From the NCBI GenBank assembly GCA_963829955.1, contig CAWHKS010000019.1:1-64000 (forward strand): DNA of 64,000 bases, read 5' to 3'. Below the pieces are notes generated by a model. That model ran no database searches. It had not been told where the DNA came from and saw only the letters and a list, made by a program, of their open reading frames with translations. The translations under genes were made by a program, and so were the position numbers. Source of the stretch: DASTFY01 sp963829955. Its GTDB lineage: Bacteria; Actinomycetota; Acidimicrobiia; Acidimicrobiales; Ilumatobacteraceae. Positions 8,531 through 17,018 of the stretch are shown here, piece after piece; position 1 is the first letter of the stretch; every line of letters begins with the position of its first letter.

Positions 8531-10131
8531 ATGAACACGTTGCCGGGCCCGGTGCGCGCCGCGCTCGTCGCCGTGCCGGCACTGTTCGTCGCCGTCTTCT
8601 TCGCCTGGCCGGTGGCGGCCATCATCCGACGCGGGCTGTCGGTCGACGGAGTGCGCGACGTGTTCACCGATCCCGGGCTGCGGTCGGTGGCGTGGTTCAC
8701 GCTGTGGCAGGCGGCGCTGAGCACCGTCCTCACGCTGCTGCTCGGTCTGCTGCCGGCGTTCGTGCTCGCCCGCTACCGGTTCCCTGGGAGAGCACTGGTC
8801 CTGGCCTTCGTAACGGTCCCGTTCGTGCTCCCGACCGTCGTGGTCGGCACCGCGTTCCTCGCCTTCCTGCCCGAGTCGTGGGACCAGACCGCGGCGGCCA
8901 TCATCATCGCCCACGTGTACTTCAACCTGGCGGTGGTCGTTCGGACGGTCGGCACGCTGTGGGGCCAGCTCGACCCCCGCACCGAGGACGCGGCGCGGAC
9001 CCTGGGCGCGTCCCCCGCCAGGTCCTGTGGCGTGTCACCCTGCCGCAGCTCCGGCCGGCCCTGCTGGCGGCGGCGGCCATCACGTTCCTCTTCACGTTCA
9101 CCTCGTTCGGCGTCGTCCGCATCCTCGGCGGGCCCCGCCATCCGACCATCGAGGTCGAGATCTGGCGGCTGACGACGCAGGCCTTCGACCTCGAGGCCGC
9201 GGCCGCCCTCGCACTCGTGCAGCTCGTGGGCGTGACGCTCCTCATGGTCTGGTGGAGCCGGTTCCAGGCCGGGCAGGCCGTGCGGCTCCGGCTCCGCCCT
9301 CGAGGGGTCGCCGCGAGACCCCGGACGGCCGGCCAGCGGGTCCTGGTGTCCGCGACCGTCATCGGCCTCGTGGCCGTGGTGCTCGTGCCCCTGACCAGGC
9401 TGGTGCTGGGGTCGTTCCGGGGCGCCGGCAGTGGGCTGAGCCTGGCAGCCTGGCAGGCGCTCGGCGGCGAGATCGGGCCGGGCCCGGCGGGTCGGACGGT
9501 TGCCGACCCGTGGGATGCCGTGCTTACGTCGTTGCGGTTCGCGGTGATCGCCACGGTGGTGGCGGTGCTGGTGGGAGGAGCGGCGGCCGTCGCCATCGCC
9601 GTCTCCGGGCGAGGTGGGCACCTGCTCGACGCCGGGCTGATGCTCCCCCTCGGCACATCGGCCGTCACCGTCGGGTTCGGGCTGCTCATCACCATGGACC
9701 GGAGGCCGATCGATCTCCGCGGCTCGTGGGTGCTCATCCCGATCGCGCACGCCGTCGTGGCGGTGCCCTTCGTCGTGCGCGCTGTGCTGCCCACGTTGCG
9801 GTCGATCGATCCCCGCCTCCGCGACGCCGCGGCCACACTCGGCGCCTCCCCGTCGCGGGTCTGGCGGGAGATCGACCTGCCCTTCCTACGCCGCGCCCTG
9901 GTGGCCGGCGGCGGCTTCGCGTTCGCCATCTCGCTGGGCGAGTTCGGTGCCACCAGCTTCCTCACGCGGGTCGGCGACGAGACCATGCCCATCGCCATCA
10001 CCCGCCTGCTGGGGCGGCCGAGCGCCCTGAACCTCGCCCAGGCCTACGCCCTCGCCACCGTCCTGATGGTCCTCACCCTCGCCGCCATCCTCGCCGTCGA
10101 CCGCCTCCGCGGTGAGGCGGCGAGCTTCTGA
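8531..10131 (+). CDS. thiP: Thiamine ABC transporter permease ThiP (one-base frameshift near 9013)
   Basis: Two-domain permease with about twelve membrane segments. Each half carries an EAA coupling loop: EDAARTLGASP plus VLWRVTLPQLRPALL in the first, DAAATLGASPSRVWREIDLPFLRRAL in the second. The first loop is interrupted: after GASPA the frame must change to read QVLWRVTLPQL, which one extra C near 9013-9018 would repair. Everything before and after is well conserved, so a sequencing or assembly indel is the likely cause. Restored length is about 534 residues, typical for ThiP. Its stop overlaps the thiQ ATG. Confidence 0.88.
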
Positions 10132-10778
10132 TGCTCCCCTCCATGTTGACGGTCGACGGCGTCCGGGTCCGGTTCGGGGACCGGTGGGTGCTCGACGGGG
10201 CGAGCCTCACGGTGGGGGCAGGCGAGATCGTCGCCCTGCTCGGGCCCAGCGGCTCCGGCAAGAGCACGTTGCTACGGGTCATCGCCGGGCTCCTCCCGCC
10301 CGACGGCGGCCGTGTGCTGTGGGCCGGGGAGGACGTCACCGCGGTGCCCGCCCACCGCCGGCAGTTCGGCCTGGTCTTCCAGGATCACCAGCTCTTCCCC
10401 CACCGCGACGTCGCCGGCAACGTGAGCTTCGGGCCGACTGTCGGCGGGCGCCCGAAGGCGGAAGTTCGCCAGCGGGTGGCCGAGCTGTTGCACCTCGTCG
10501 GTCTCGACGGCTTCGAGCGCCGGAGCGTGACGTCGCTCTCGGGCGGTGAAGCCCAGCGCGTGGCGCTCGCCCGCGCCCTCGCCCCCCGCCCGCGGCTGCT
10601 GCTGCTGGACGAGCCACTCGCCGCGCTCGACCGGGAGCTGCACGACCGGCTGGCCGTCGATCTCCGGCATCTGCTCCAGGATCTCGGGACCGCCGGCCTC
10701 CACGTGACGCACGATCGCGACGAGGCGGGGGCGGTCGCCGACCGCGTCGTCAACGTCGACGAGCTCCACCGCCGCTGA
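10131..10778 (+). CDS. thiQ: Thiamine ABC transporter ATP-binding protein
   Basis: ATPase driving thiamine import through ThiP. Walker A GPSGSGKSTLL, Q-loop in FGLVFQDHQLFPHRDV, signature LSGGEAQRVALARAL, Walker B LLLLDEPLAALDR and switch His in LHVTHDRDEA are all present. 215 residues. The ATG overlaps the thiP stop; an ATG at 10143 is an alternative. The last codons and stop (10761-10778) form the first copy of a three-copy tandem repeat. The D/E-rich HDRDEAGAVADRV end matches small thiQ-like ATPases lacking a regulatory domain. Confidence 0.9.
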   Translation: MLPSMLTVDGVRVRFGDRWVLDGASLTVGAGEIVALLGPSGSGKSTLLRVIAGLLPPDGGRVLWAGEDVTAVPAHRRQFGLVFQDHQLFPHRDVAGNVSFGPTVGGRPKAEVRQRVAELLHLVGLDGFERRSVTSLSGGEAQRVALARALAPRPRLLLLDEPLAALDRELHDRLAVDLRHLLQDLGTAGLHVTHDRDEAGAVADRVVNVDELHRR

Positions 10779-10897
10779 CCGCCAGCCCCGTCACCTCTGG
10801 CGGTCGACGACCTCCACGCCGCTGACCCGCCAGCACCGTCATTTCTGACGGTCCAAGAACTCCACGCCGCTGACCCGCCAGCACCGTCACTTCTGAC
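10761..10897 (+). repeat. Three imperfect tandem repeats of about 48 bp starting at the thiQ 3' end
   Basis: Copies begin at 10761, 10808 and 10857. Each contains a CTCCAC(G/C)GCCGCTGAC(C) segment followed by GCCAGC(A)CCGTCA and TTCTGAC-like sequence; the second and third share CCGCTGACCCGCCAGCACCG exactly. The first copy supplies the last codons and TGA of thiQ, so the array seems to have grown from the gene end. No coding potential seen in copies two and three. Confidence 0.75.
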
Positions 10898-10948
10898 GCA
10901 CAAATCGCGCCAGCGGACCATCCCAGGGTCGCTCGGCGCGATTTGTGC
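10898..10948. terminator. Inverted repeat after thiQ, possible terminator
   Basis: Perfect 14-base arms GCACAAATCGCGCC (10898-10911) and GGCGCGATTTGTGC (10935-10948), with inner AGCG/CGCT able to extend the stem around a short loop. It follows the tandem repeats and precedes the WXG100-like gene by about 80 bases. There is no T-run, so it is either a GC-type terminator or a protein-binding palindrome. Confidence 0.5.
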
Positions 10949-11030
10949 GGAGAAAGGGCGGTTCCGACCCGGCTCGGCCCGGCGAAGGCGCGTTTCCGAT
11001 CCGGATCGCGCCGCGCACACTCTCTCGAGC

Positions 11031-11327
11031 GTGACCACAGCGGATGAGCTCCGGGCTGCGGCGCGCCAGGCCCGGCAGGATGCCGACGCGCTCCGCGCCC
11101 TGGCCGCCGGGCTGGACCGTTCCGTCATCCACGACCTCACCGCGCTCGCCGGTGACCGGACGTGGGTGGGGCCGACCGCGGCCCGCCTCGCGCAGGCAGT
11201 GCGCACCGCCCGCCACGAGCTGGACGAGGCCGCCGCCGCCCTCCGCCGTGACGCGTCGCTGCTCGACCACGAGGCCGCCGACCTGGATCGCGTCGCCGCC
11301 CGCGCCCAGCTGGCCCTGGTGCCGTGA
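11031..11327 (+). CDS. WXG100-like small helical protein
   Basis: 98-residue protein, nearly all predicted helix, rich in Ala/Arg/Asp, with a central WVG (in LAGDRTWVGPTAARLAQAV) where WXG100/ESAT-6 proteins carry their W-x-G turn between two helices. Length and architecture fit that superfamily, whose members are substrates or chaperone-like partners of ESX/type VII secretion. No C-terminal YxxxD/E export motif is evident, and no secretion ATPase is in the window. It lies directly before the 670-residue gene and is probably cotranscribed with it. Assignment is by motif and size only. Confidence 0.5.
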   Translation: MTTADELRAAARQARQDADALRALAAGLDRSVIHDLTALAGDRTWVGPTAARLAQAVRTARHELDEAAAALRRDASLLDHEAADLDRVAARAQLALVP

Positions 11328-11330
11328 ACG

Positions 11331-13343
11331 ATGACCGGTTACCTCGGCTACGACCCGTGCGCGCTCGGCGTCCTCCTCAACGCCCTTGACCGCGCCCTCG
11401 ACGAGCGGCTCCCCTCCCGGCCGATCGCAACACGGGTTGCCCGGCAGGCCACCGACCGAGCCGCTGCCGTCCACCGCCAGCAGCTCGCGGTGCTGGCCGA
11501 CCTCGCGCAGGTCGTGGGCCTCGTCCTGCGGGCCGACCCCCTCGGCGCGTATCGTCCGGCGCGGCTCGATCACCGCGACCTCGACCTATGGGCCTTTCAC
11601 CGCGGAGGCCGCTGGTGCGCCGCGCGCGATCCGGGCGCGCCCGCCGGCTGGGACCAGCAAGCCGCCGTGCTCAACGCCCGGCTGGTGGCCGGCTGGCTGA
11701 CGCCCGAGCGCTGGCGCGAGCTGCTCGACGGGGACGCCGAGACCGCCGACCCGGTGCTCCACTATCTCGACGGGCTGGCCGACGATCCTGCGGCGCGGTC
11801 GGCCTTCCTCGAGGCGCTCGGGGCCAAGAGATTCGGGGCGATGCTCGCCACGGCGTCGACGCGCTTCACGTCGACCCATCTTCCTGGCTCGGCCGACCAG
11901 CCTGCGGCCGGGCAGGCCCGCGGCGCCGTCGATGCGCTCGGCGCGTTGTGGGCGGCCGGACGAGCGCGCGGGAACCAGCGCACCGAGGGGTGGGATGCGG
12001 CGGCGCTGGGCGGTCCGCTCTTCGCGGCCAGCCGGTTGCTCGGCATCGGAGCGGCGACGGCCGGCGCGCTCACGTCGGCGGAACTGACCCGGTGGGGCAC
12101 GGCGCAGTGGCGTCGACTCTCGTCGGGCTGGCAGCCGGCCGAGCTCCCCCGGCCGGAACTGATCGGCGACCACATCCTGGGCGCGCTGGTCACCGACGGC
12201 CGGGCGGCGCGGGGCTTCCTCCTCGGGCTCTCCGCGGGCGAGGTCCTCGGCGACCTGGCCTCGTTGGTCGCCACCAGCTTCTCCTCACCGATGGTCAGCG
12301 GTGCGCTCCTGCTGGCGTCGACCGATCCGTCCACCGTCCGCACCGCTGCGGATCGGGACGAGGTGGAGCGGTCGGTCGACGCCGTGCTCGTCGTCGTCGA
12401 TCACCTGCTGGCCGAGGGCTTGGCCCAGGCTCCCGCAGTCGATGGCCAGGGCCGGCTCACCGGCCGCCCGGGCGCCACGCTGCCCGCCTCCCTCGGCCTG
12501 TACACCGGGCGCCAGCTCGTGCATCTGGTCGACCGCTGCGACGGCGCCGGCGCGGCGTGCACGCCGCTCGGATCGACGCAGCATTCGACCACGCAGCATT
12601 CGACAACACAGCACTCGACAAGAGGGTCAGGCTGGGAGGAGCGGCAGGTGGCGCGCCTGCTGGAGCGGCTGGTGGTCGACGAGCGCACGGCCGACGAGCT
12701 CCGGGAGGCGGCGCTGGCCGGGTGGTTCTCGCGGGTCGCCGGCGCCGATCTGCTGGCGCTGGGTGCGGACGACGCCGTCCGGGGGGAGACGTTCGCCGTC
12801 GGCGCCCTCGACGGCATCCTGGGCGACCGGGACTGGGACCGGAGCCGCATCGACCACCAGCGGTTCCAGGCCCAGGTGGCCGGGCTCGACCTCGCCATCG
12901 ACGTGGCCAGCCTCGGCGTGGGCCGCATCCCCGGGGTCGCGGCGCGGGCGTGGGACCCGGTCTCGGACGCCGGTGCGGTGATGGGAGCCGGGAGTCTGGG
13001 CGAGCTGGCGCTGTCGTTCCTGCGGCCCGAGCCGGCCGGCGACGTCCGAGCCAGGATCGAAGCCGGCCAGAGCCTCACCACGGCGAGCCTCAAGACCGTG
13101 ATCGGAACGATGGTCAGCGCTCAGGCCGGGATCAGCGATCCCCGTGGTGCAGCGGTCGATCAGGACGCCGCCGCCACCGCCGCCACCACCCGGCCGGGCG
13201 ACAACGCCAACGCCGGCGCGTACCGGCAGCTCGCCGCCGGCGCGCCGTCACAGCACGCCCCCGGAGCGGTCAAGGATCGGATCGAGCACCTCCAAGCCGT
13301 CGTCGGAGACACCATGACCGAGGGCCGTGCCTGGGTGGCGTGA
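11331..13343 (+). CDS. Uncharacterised 670-aa protein partnered with WXG100-like gene
   Basis: I do not recognise this protein. It begins MTGYLGYDPCALGVLLNALD, has no signal peptide, and is largely Ala/Arg/Leu-rich helix. Around residues 415-430 there is a triple TQHST repeat encoded by three 15-bp units. Weakly hydrophobic stretches (LLGIGAATAGALTSAEL, MGAGSLGELALSFL) are seen. The start is 3 bases after the stop of the WXG100-like gene, so the two form a unit. The layout of a small WXG protein before a long Ala-rich protein resembles type VII effector loci, but no toxin domain is visible. Confidence 0.6.
   Translation: MTGYLGYDPCALGVLLNALDRALDERLPSRPIATRVARQATDRAAAVHRQQLAVLADLAQVVGLVLRADPLGAYRPARLDHRDLDLWAFHRGGRWCAARDPGAPAGWDQQAAVLNARLVAGWLTPERWRELLDGDAETADPVLHYLDGLADDPAARSAFLEALGAKRFGAMLATASTRFTSTHLPGSADQPAAGQARGAVDALGALWAAGRARGNQRTEGWDAAALGGPLFAASRLLGIGAATAGALTSAELTRWGTAQWRRLSSGWQPAELPRPELIGDHILGALVTDGRAARGFLLGLSAGEVLGDLASLVATSFSSPMVSGALLLASTDPSTVRTAADRDEVERSVDAVLVVVDHLLAEGLAQAPAVDGQGRLTGRPGATLPASLGLYTGRQLVHLVDRCDGAGAACTPLGSTQHSTTQHSTTQHSTRGSGWEERQVARLLERLVVDERTADELREAALAGWFSRVAGADLLALGADDAVRGETFAVGALDGILGDRDWDRSRIDHQRFQAQVAGLDLAIDVASLGVGRIPGVAARAWDPVSDAGAVMGAGSLGELALSFLRPEPAGDVRARIEAGQSLTTASLKTVIGTMVSAQAGISDPRGAAVDQDAAATAATTRPGDNANAGAYRQLAAGAPSQHAPGAVKDRIEHLQAVVGDTMTEGRAWVA
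12576..12620 (+). repeat. Three 15-bp tandem repeats inside the 670-aa gene
   Basis: Units at 12576-12590, 12591-12605 and 12606-12620 (consensus ACGCAGCATTCGACA). They are in frame and encode three TQHST copies. Being a multiple of three, expansion or loss would change only the length of this linker. Confidence 0.85.
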
Positions 13344-13346
13344 CGA

Positions 13347-15101
13347 TCAGGAGTCGACGTCGAGGGTGGTGGTGAGGCGCACGGTCGCGTCCTGGGCCGT
13401 GGTGGCGACGACCTCGAGCGTCCACTCGCCCTCGTACGGGATCTGCAGGCCGCTGGCGATGTAGTGGTTCGGACCGGCCGGGACGAGGTCGACCGCCAGC
13501 GGCCCGAGATCATCCCGCTCCGGGAGCACGAGGCGGGCGGTGGCGTCCTTGACCGCGTCGAGCGTGCCTCCCGCGGGGCTGAACGTGAGGTGCAGGTCGT
13601 TGGCGCCGACCCGGGCCGGGATGAGGCTGACATCGGCCAGGAGGTCGCCCTGCACCATGGTCGCCGAGACGGTGCGCGAGGTGGTCTCCGCCTCGGCGGG
13701 CGGGCTGCCCGTGAGGATGGCGGTGACGACGAGGACGGCCACCGCGATGACGACCTCGGTCGCCACCGAGCGCCAGAGCGGCGGGCCGAGCAGACGGCGG
13801 GCCACCAGCCGCCGGCTCCCCCAACCGAGGGCCACGAGCCCGGCCACGAAGACCAGCTTCACCAGCAGCGTGCGGCCGTAGTCGGTGGACGTGAGATCGC
13901 CGAGCCCGCCGGGGAGGACCCGCCACGTCTGGACCACACCGGTCACAACGAGGGCGACGACGCAGGCGAATGCGACGGACGAGAAGCGGGCCACGCCCAG
14001 CGACGCCTCGTCGACCGGCGCCAGCGCGGCACCGACGCTGCCCGCGGTGAGCGCGGGCTCGGTGTCGTCGACGTCGCCGACGGTCGCGGTCGTCGATCCG
14101 AGCTCACCAGGTTCCACCGGCCCAGGGGGTCCGGACGAGGGTAGGAGGACGACCAGCAGGACCAGGCCTCCCAGCCAGACGGCCATGGCAGCGAGGTGGA
14201 CGGCGTCGAGCAACACCCCGAGCGCGGCGTAGCGGCCGCTGCCCGAGTGGCCGGCGAGGGCCACCGTCCCGATGATCAGCTCTCCGAGCAGGACACCGGC
14301 TAGCTGTGCGTTGCCGCCCCACCCGCGGGCCAAGCGGACGAGGAGGGGAAGGGCCAGGAGCAGGAGCCCCAGGCGGATCGCGGCCATCTGGACGGAACGC
14401 GTGTCGGCGACGCTGCGCAGGAGGTCCAGGTCACCGACATCGCCGATCGAGCGCCCGGTGAGGTAAGGCCCGCTGATCGCGATCGTGCCCACCGTCCCGA
14501 GGAGCATGGCGCCCCAGCCGAACCACACCAGGCGGCGCGCGGACCAGCGGTCGGAGGCCGACGGCCAGATGGCCGTGGCGAAGGCCGCACCACCGATGCC
14601 GAGCGCGAGGCCGGCGTAGGTGATCAGGCGGGCGAACGTGGCCAGCTGCTCGACCGTGCCGTCGCCCTGCTGTCCGCTCAGGACCGAGGCCAGCAGAGCA
14701 CGCGTGTCGATGGCGGCGTCGCGGCCGACCTGGAACGCGAAGGCGCCCGACAGCGGATGACCGTCCTGGGATACGACCTGCCAGGCCACGACATAGGCGC
14801 CGTCGGGGATCTCGGGCACGGCCGCCACCACGACCGTGGGGTCGCTCCCCTTCTCGGTCGGACCGAGCTCGATCGGCGTGGACGAGGAGTCGAGCAGCCG
14901 GATCCCGCCGTCCTGGGCGGTGACCGGTTCGGTAAAGTCGAGCGTGATGTCCGTCGGTGGCTCGTCGAGCACGGCGGACGCGGACGGTGAGGACGACTCC
15001 AGCGACGCGTGCGCATGCGCGGGACCGGTCGGTCCGAGGGCCAGCGCGACGCCGGCCACGAGGGCGACCAGCAGGAGGAAGGCCCGGCGCATCGGGGTCA
15101 T
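13347..15101 (-). CDS. CopC-CopD fusion copper protein with C-terminal YtkA/FixH-like domain
   Basis: Copper-handling membrane protein of the YcnJ type. A signal peptide (to about residue 30, ending in AHA) exposes a mature N-terminal HASLESSSPS, the usual copper-ligand His of CopC. The CopC domain runs to about residue 130 (IRLLDSSSTPIELG, SQDGHPLSGAFAFQVG). Eight or so membrane helices follow (CopD; HSGSGRYAALGVLLDAVHLAAMAVWLGGL), then an outward domain (DVSLIPARVGANDLHLTFSP... EGEWTLEVVA) like YtkA/FixH. 584 residues. It ends 3 bases from the convergent 670-aa gene. Copper import or periplasmic delivery is the likely role. Confidence 0.88.
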   Translation of the reverse strand: MTPMRRAFLLLVALVAGVALALGPTGPAHAHASLESSSPSASAVLDEPPTDITLDFTEPVTAQDGGIRLLDSSSTPIELGPTEKGSDPTVVVAAVPEIPDGAYVVAWQVVSQDGHPLSGAFAFQVGRDAAIDTRALLASVLSGQQGDGTVEQLATFARLITYAGLALGIGGAAFATAIWPSASDRWSARRLVWFGWGAMLLGTVGTIAISGPYLTGRSIGDVGDLDLLRSVADTRSVQMAAIRLGLLLLALPLLVRLARGWGGNAQLAGVLLGELIIGTVALAGHSGSGRYAALGVLLDAVHLAAMAVWLGGLVLLVVLLPSSGPPGPVEPGELGSTTATVGDVDDTEPALTAGSVGAALAPVDEASLGVARFSSVAFACVVALVVTGVVQTWRVLPGGLGDLTSTDYGRTLLVKLVFVAGLVALGWGSRRLVARRLLGPPLWRSVATEVVIAVAVLVVTAILTGSPPAEAETTSRTVSATMVQGDLLADVSLIPARVGANDLHLTFSPAGGTLDAVKDATARLVLPERDDLGPLAVDLVPAGPNHYIASGLQIPYEGEWTLEVVATTAQDATVRLTTTLDVDS

Positions 15102-15151
15102 TCTGGCCCCAGCGGTCGCCCGACGCGCCCGCGGCCGGTCACCTGACGACA

Positions 15152-16321
15152 TCAAACCGTGAGGAGCGCACCCGCCATCCGGTCGACGACGGCTTCCAGC
15201 ACGGAGGCGCTGGTGGCGAAGTTGCACCGGGCGAAACCCTCCCCGTCCGGACCGAAGTCGGGACCGGGATAGAGGACGACGCCCCCCTCGCGCAGCAGGG
15301 TCTCGGGACGGTCGGCGAGCCCGAGGGCGCGGAAGTCCAGCCAGGCCAGGTAGGTCGCCTGCGGGAGCGCGTAGTCGACGGCAGGCAGGCGGGCGGCCAA
15401 GAGGTCCCGCAGCAGCCGGCGGTTGCGATCGAGCACGCCGAGCGCGGTGGCCAGCCACCCGTCCCCATCCTGCCAGGCCGCCCGCGTGGCCTCGACCCCC
15501 ACCCGGCTGACGACGCCGAACAGGTGGTCCGGCTGGGCGTCCCAGGTTTCGCGCAGGGCCGATGGGCCAACGTGGGCGACGGCACACCGGATGCCGGCGA
15601 GGTTGAACGCCTTCGTCGCCGAGGTCAGTGTCAGCGTGCGGGCCGCCACCGCCGGGCCCAGCGACGCCATCGGGACGTGGCGGGCGGGCTCGTACACGAG
15701 GTCGGCGTGGATCTCGTCGCTGATGATCAGCAGGTCGTGCTCCTCCGCAAGACGGGCGAGCGTGGCCAGCTCGTCATGGGTGAACACGTGTCCGGTCGGG
15801 TTCTGCGGGTTGCAGAGCAAGAGCGTGCGGCACCCGCCGTCCGACGCCGCGAGGTCGCGGGCGAACCGGTCGTGGTCGTAGGCCCAGCCGTCACCCGTGC
15901 GGACGGCGGGGATGGGGAAGATGGGCCGGCCCATCCTCGCCGAGGTGCGGAAGAACGGCGGGTACGCCGGCGTGTGCAGAGCGATGGACGATCCCGGCGG
16001 CGTGGCCAGGTGGAGGGCGACCTGCACGCCTTGGACCACGTCGCACAGTTCACGGACGTGATGCGACGAAGCCGTCCAGGCGAAGCGGTCCGCCATGCGG
16101 TGCACGAAGAGCGCGCGCAGCGGTGTCTCCTCGGGCCAGTCGGGATAGCCCAGGTCGCCGGCGTCGACGAAGGCGTGGAGGGCGGCGGCGACGGGAGATG
16201 GGACGGGGAAGTCCATGTCCGCCACCCACGCCGCGAGACGGCCCGGGCCGTGGCGGTGCCACTTGGCGCCCTGCTTGGCCTCGAGCCAGGCCAGGTCCAG
16301 GTCGTCGAAGCCCGGCGTCAC
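15152..16321 (-). CDS. PLP-dependent aminotransferase of the MalY/PatB (cystathionine beta-lyase) type
   Basis: Fold-type I PLP enzyme; PatB/MalY members cleave C-S bonds of cystathionine or cysteine conjugates rather than transaminate. Seen are the family N-terminus (KWHRHGPGRLAAWVADMDFPVPSPV), CNPQNPTGHVFTHDEL, IISDEIHADLVY and the Schiff-base lysine in SATKAFNLAGIRCA, ending ARCNFATSASVLEAVVDRM. 389 residues. The GTG start at 16321 overlaps the TGA of the upstream gene (GTGA), so the two are coupled. The upstream thiol-dependent enzyme family makes a role in mycothiol-conjugate or sulfur metabolism plausible, but this is inference. Confidence 0.85.
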   Translation of the reverse strand: MTPGFDDLDLAWLEAKQGAKWHRHGPGRLAAWVADMDFPVPSPVAAALHAFVDAGDLGYPDWPEETPLRALFVHRMADRFAWTASSHHVRELCDVVQGVQVALHLATPPGSSIALHTPAYPPFFRTSARMGRPIFPIPAVRTGDGWAYDHDRFARDLAASDGGCRTLLLCNPQNPTGHVFTHDELATLARLAEEHDLLIISDEIHADLVYEPARHVPMASLGPAVAARTLTLTSATKAFNLAGIRCAVAHVGPSALRETWDAQPDHLFGVVSRVGVEATRAAWQDGDGWLATALGVLDRNRRLLRDLLAARLPAVDYALPQATYLAWLDFRALGLADRPETLLREGGVVLYPGPDFGPDGEGFARCNFATSASVLEAVVDRMAGALLTV

Positions 16322-16989
16322 CCCCACGGTTGGGCCGCCTCCAGGCCCTCGACCTCGAGCCGGCCGAGCAGCCAGGCCAGCCGGCGAGGTGGCGACAGGG
16401 CCAGGGCGGCCGGGGGCAGCGCGGTCATGCCCATGGGCCGCCGGGCCGCCCACGCCATCTCCAAGCGGCTCAGCTCCCGCCGGACGTACCCGGCCGACCA
16501 GTCGTCCCAACTGAAGTCCGCCAAGCCCAGGTCGGCGTGGTGCACCTCGACCTCGCGCCAGCGGCGGAACGGCAGGTCGGACACGGCCTCCGGCTGATCC
16601 AGCAGCGTGCTGGTGAGCGCCCATCCCTCGGCCGGCACTCGGGCCCACGCCGACTCCAGGCGCCAGATGGTGCGGCGCACGTCCTCGGCCTGCTCCGCCG
16701 CGGGGCGAGTTGCGCCGGCGTCGATCTCGGCCGCCCGCTGCTCACGACCGCCGGGGTAGCGCTCCGCCGGTTCGCCGCGGGCCGCAGCCTCCAGCACGCG
16801 GATCACGCTGTCCGCCTGACGGGCGAGGTGGGTGGTGACGTGCCCGACCGTCCAGCCCGGCAGGAGCGACGGCTGGAGCACGGTCGCGTCGTCCAGCGCG
16901 TCGAGCGTCTCCAGCAGACGTTGATGCGCCGACGCGCAACCGGCCACGACGGCGTCGAGCTCCCGTGGGTCCGGCTCCGGTGCGTCCAC
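16318..16989 (-). CDS. Maleylpyruvate isomerase family mycothiol-dependent enzyme (DinB-like)
   Basis: Four-helix DinB-fold protein of the group that uses mycothiol as cofactor in actinobacteria. The metal-site histidines are in LPGWTVGHVTTHLARQADSV (about residue 50) and REVEVHHADLGLADFSWDDW (about residue 150), matching mycothiol-dependent maleylpyruvate isomerase. 223 residues. It is divergent from zwf and translationally coupled to the PatB-like gene. Whether it acts on maleylpyruvate or on another mycothiol adduct cannot be told. Confidence 0.82.
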   Translation of the reverse strand: MDAPEPDPRELDAVVAGCASAHQRLLETLDALDDATVLQPSLLPGWTVGHVTTHLARQADSVIRVLEAAARGEPAERYPGGREQRAAEIDAGATRPAAEQAEDVRRTIWRLESAWARVPAEGWALTSTLLDQPEAVSDLPFRRWREVEVHHADLGLADFSWDDWSAGYVRRELSRLEMAWAARRPMGMTALPPAALALSPPRRLAWLLGRLEVEGLEAAQPWG

Positions 16990-17018
16990 GGCGGGCGACC
17001 GTACCGTAGGGTCACGGC

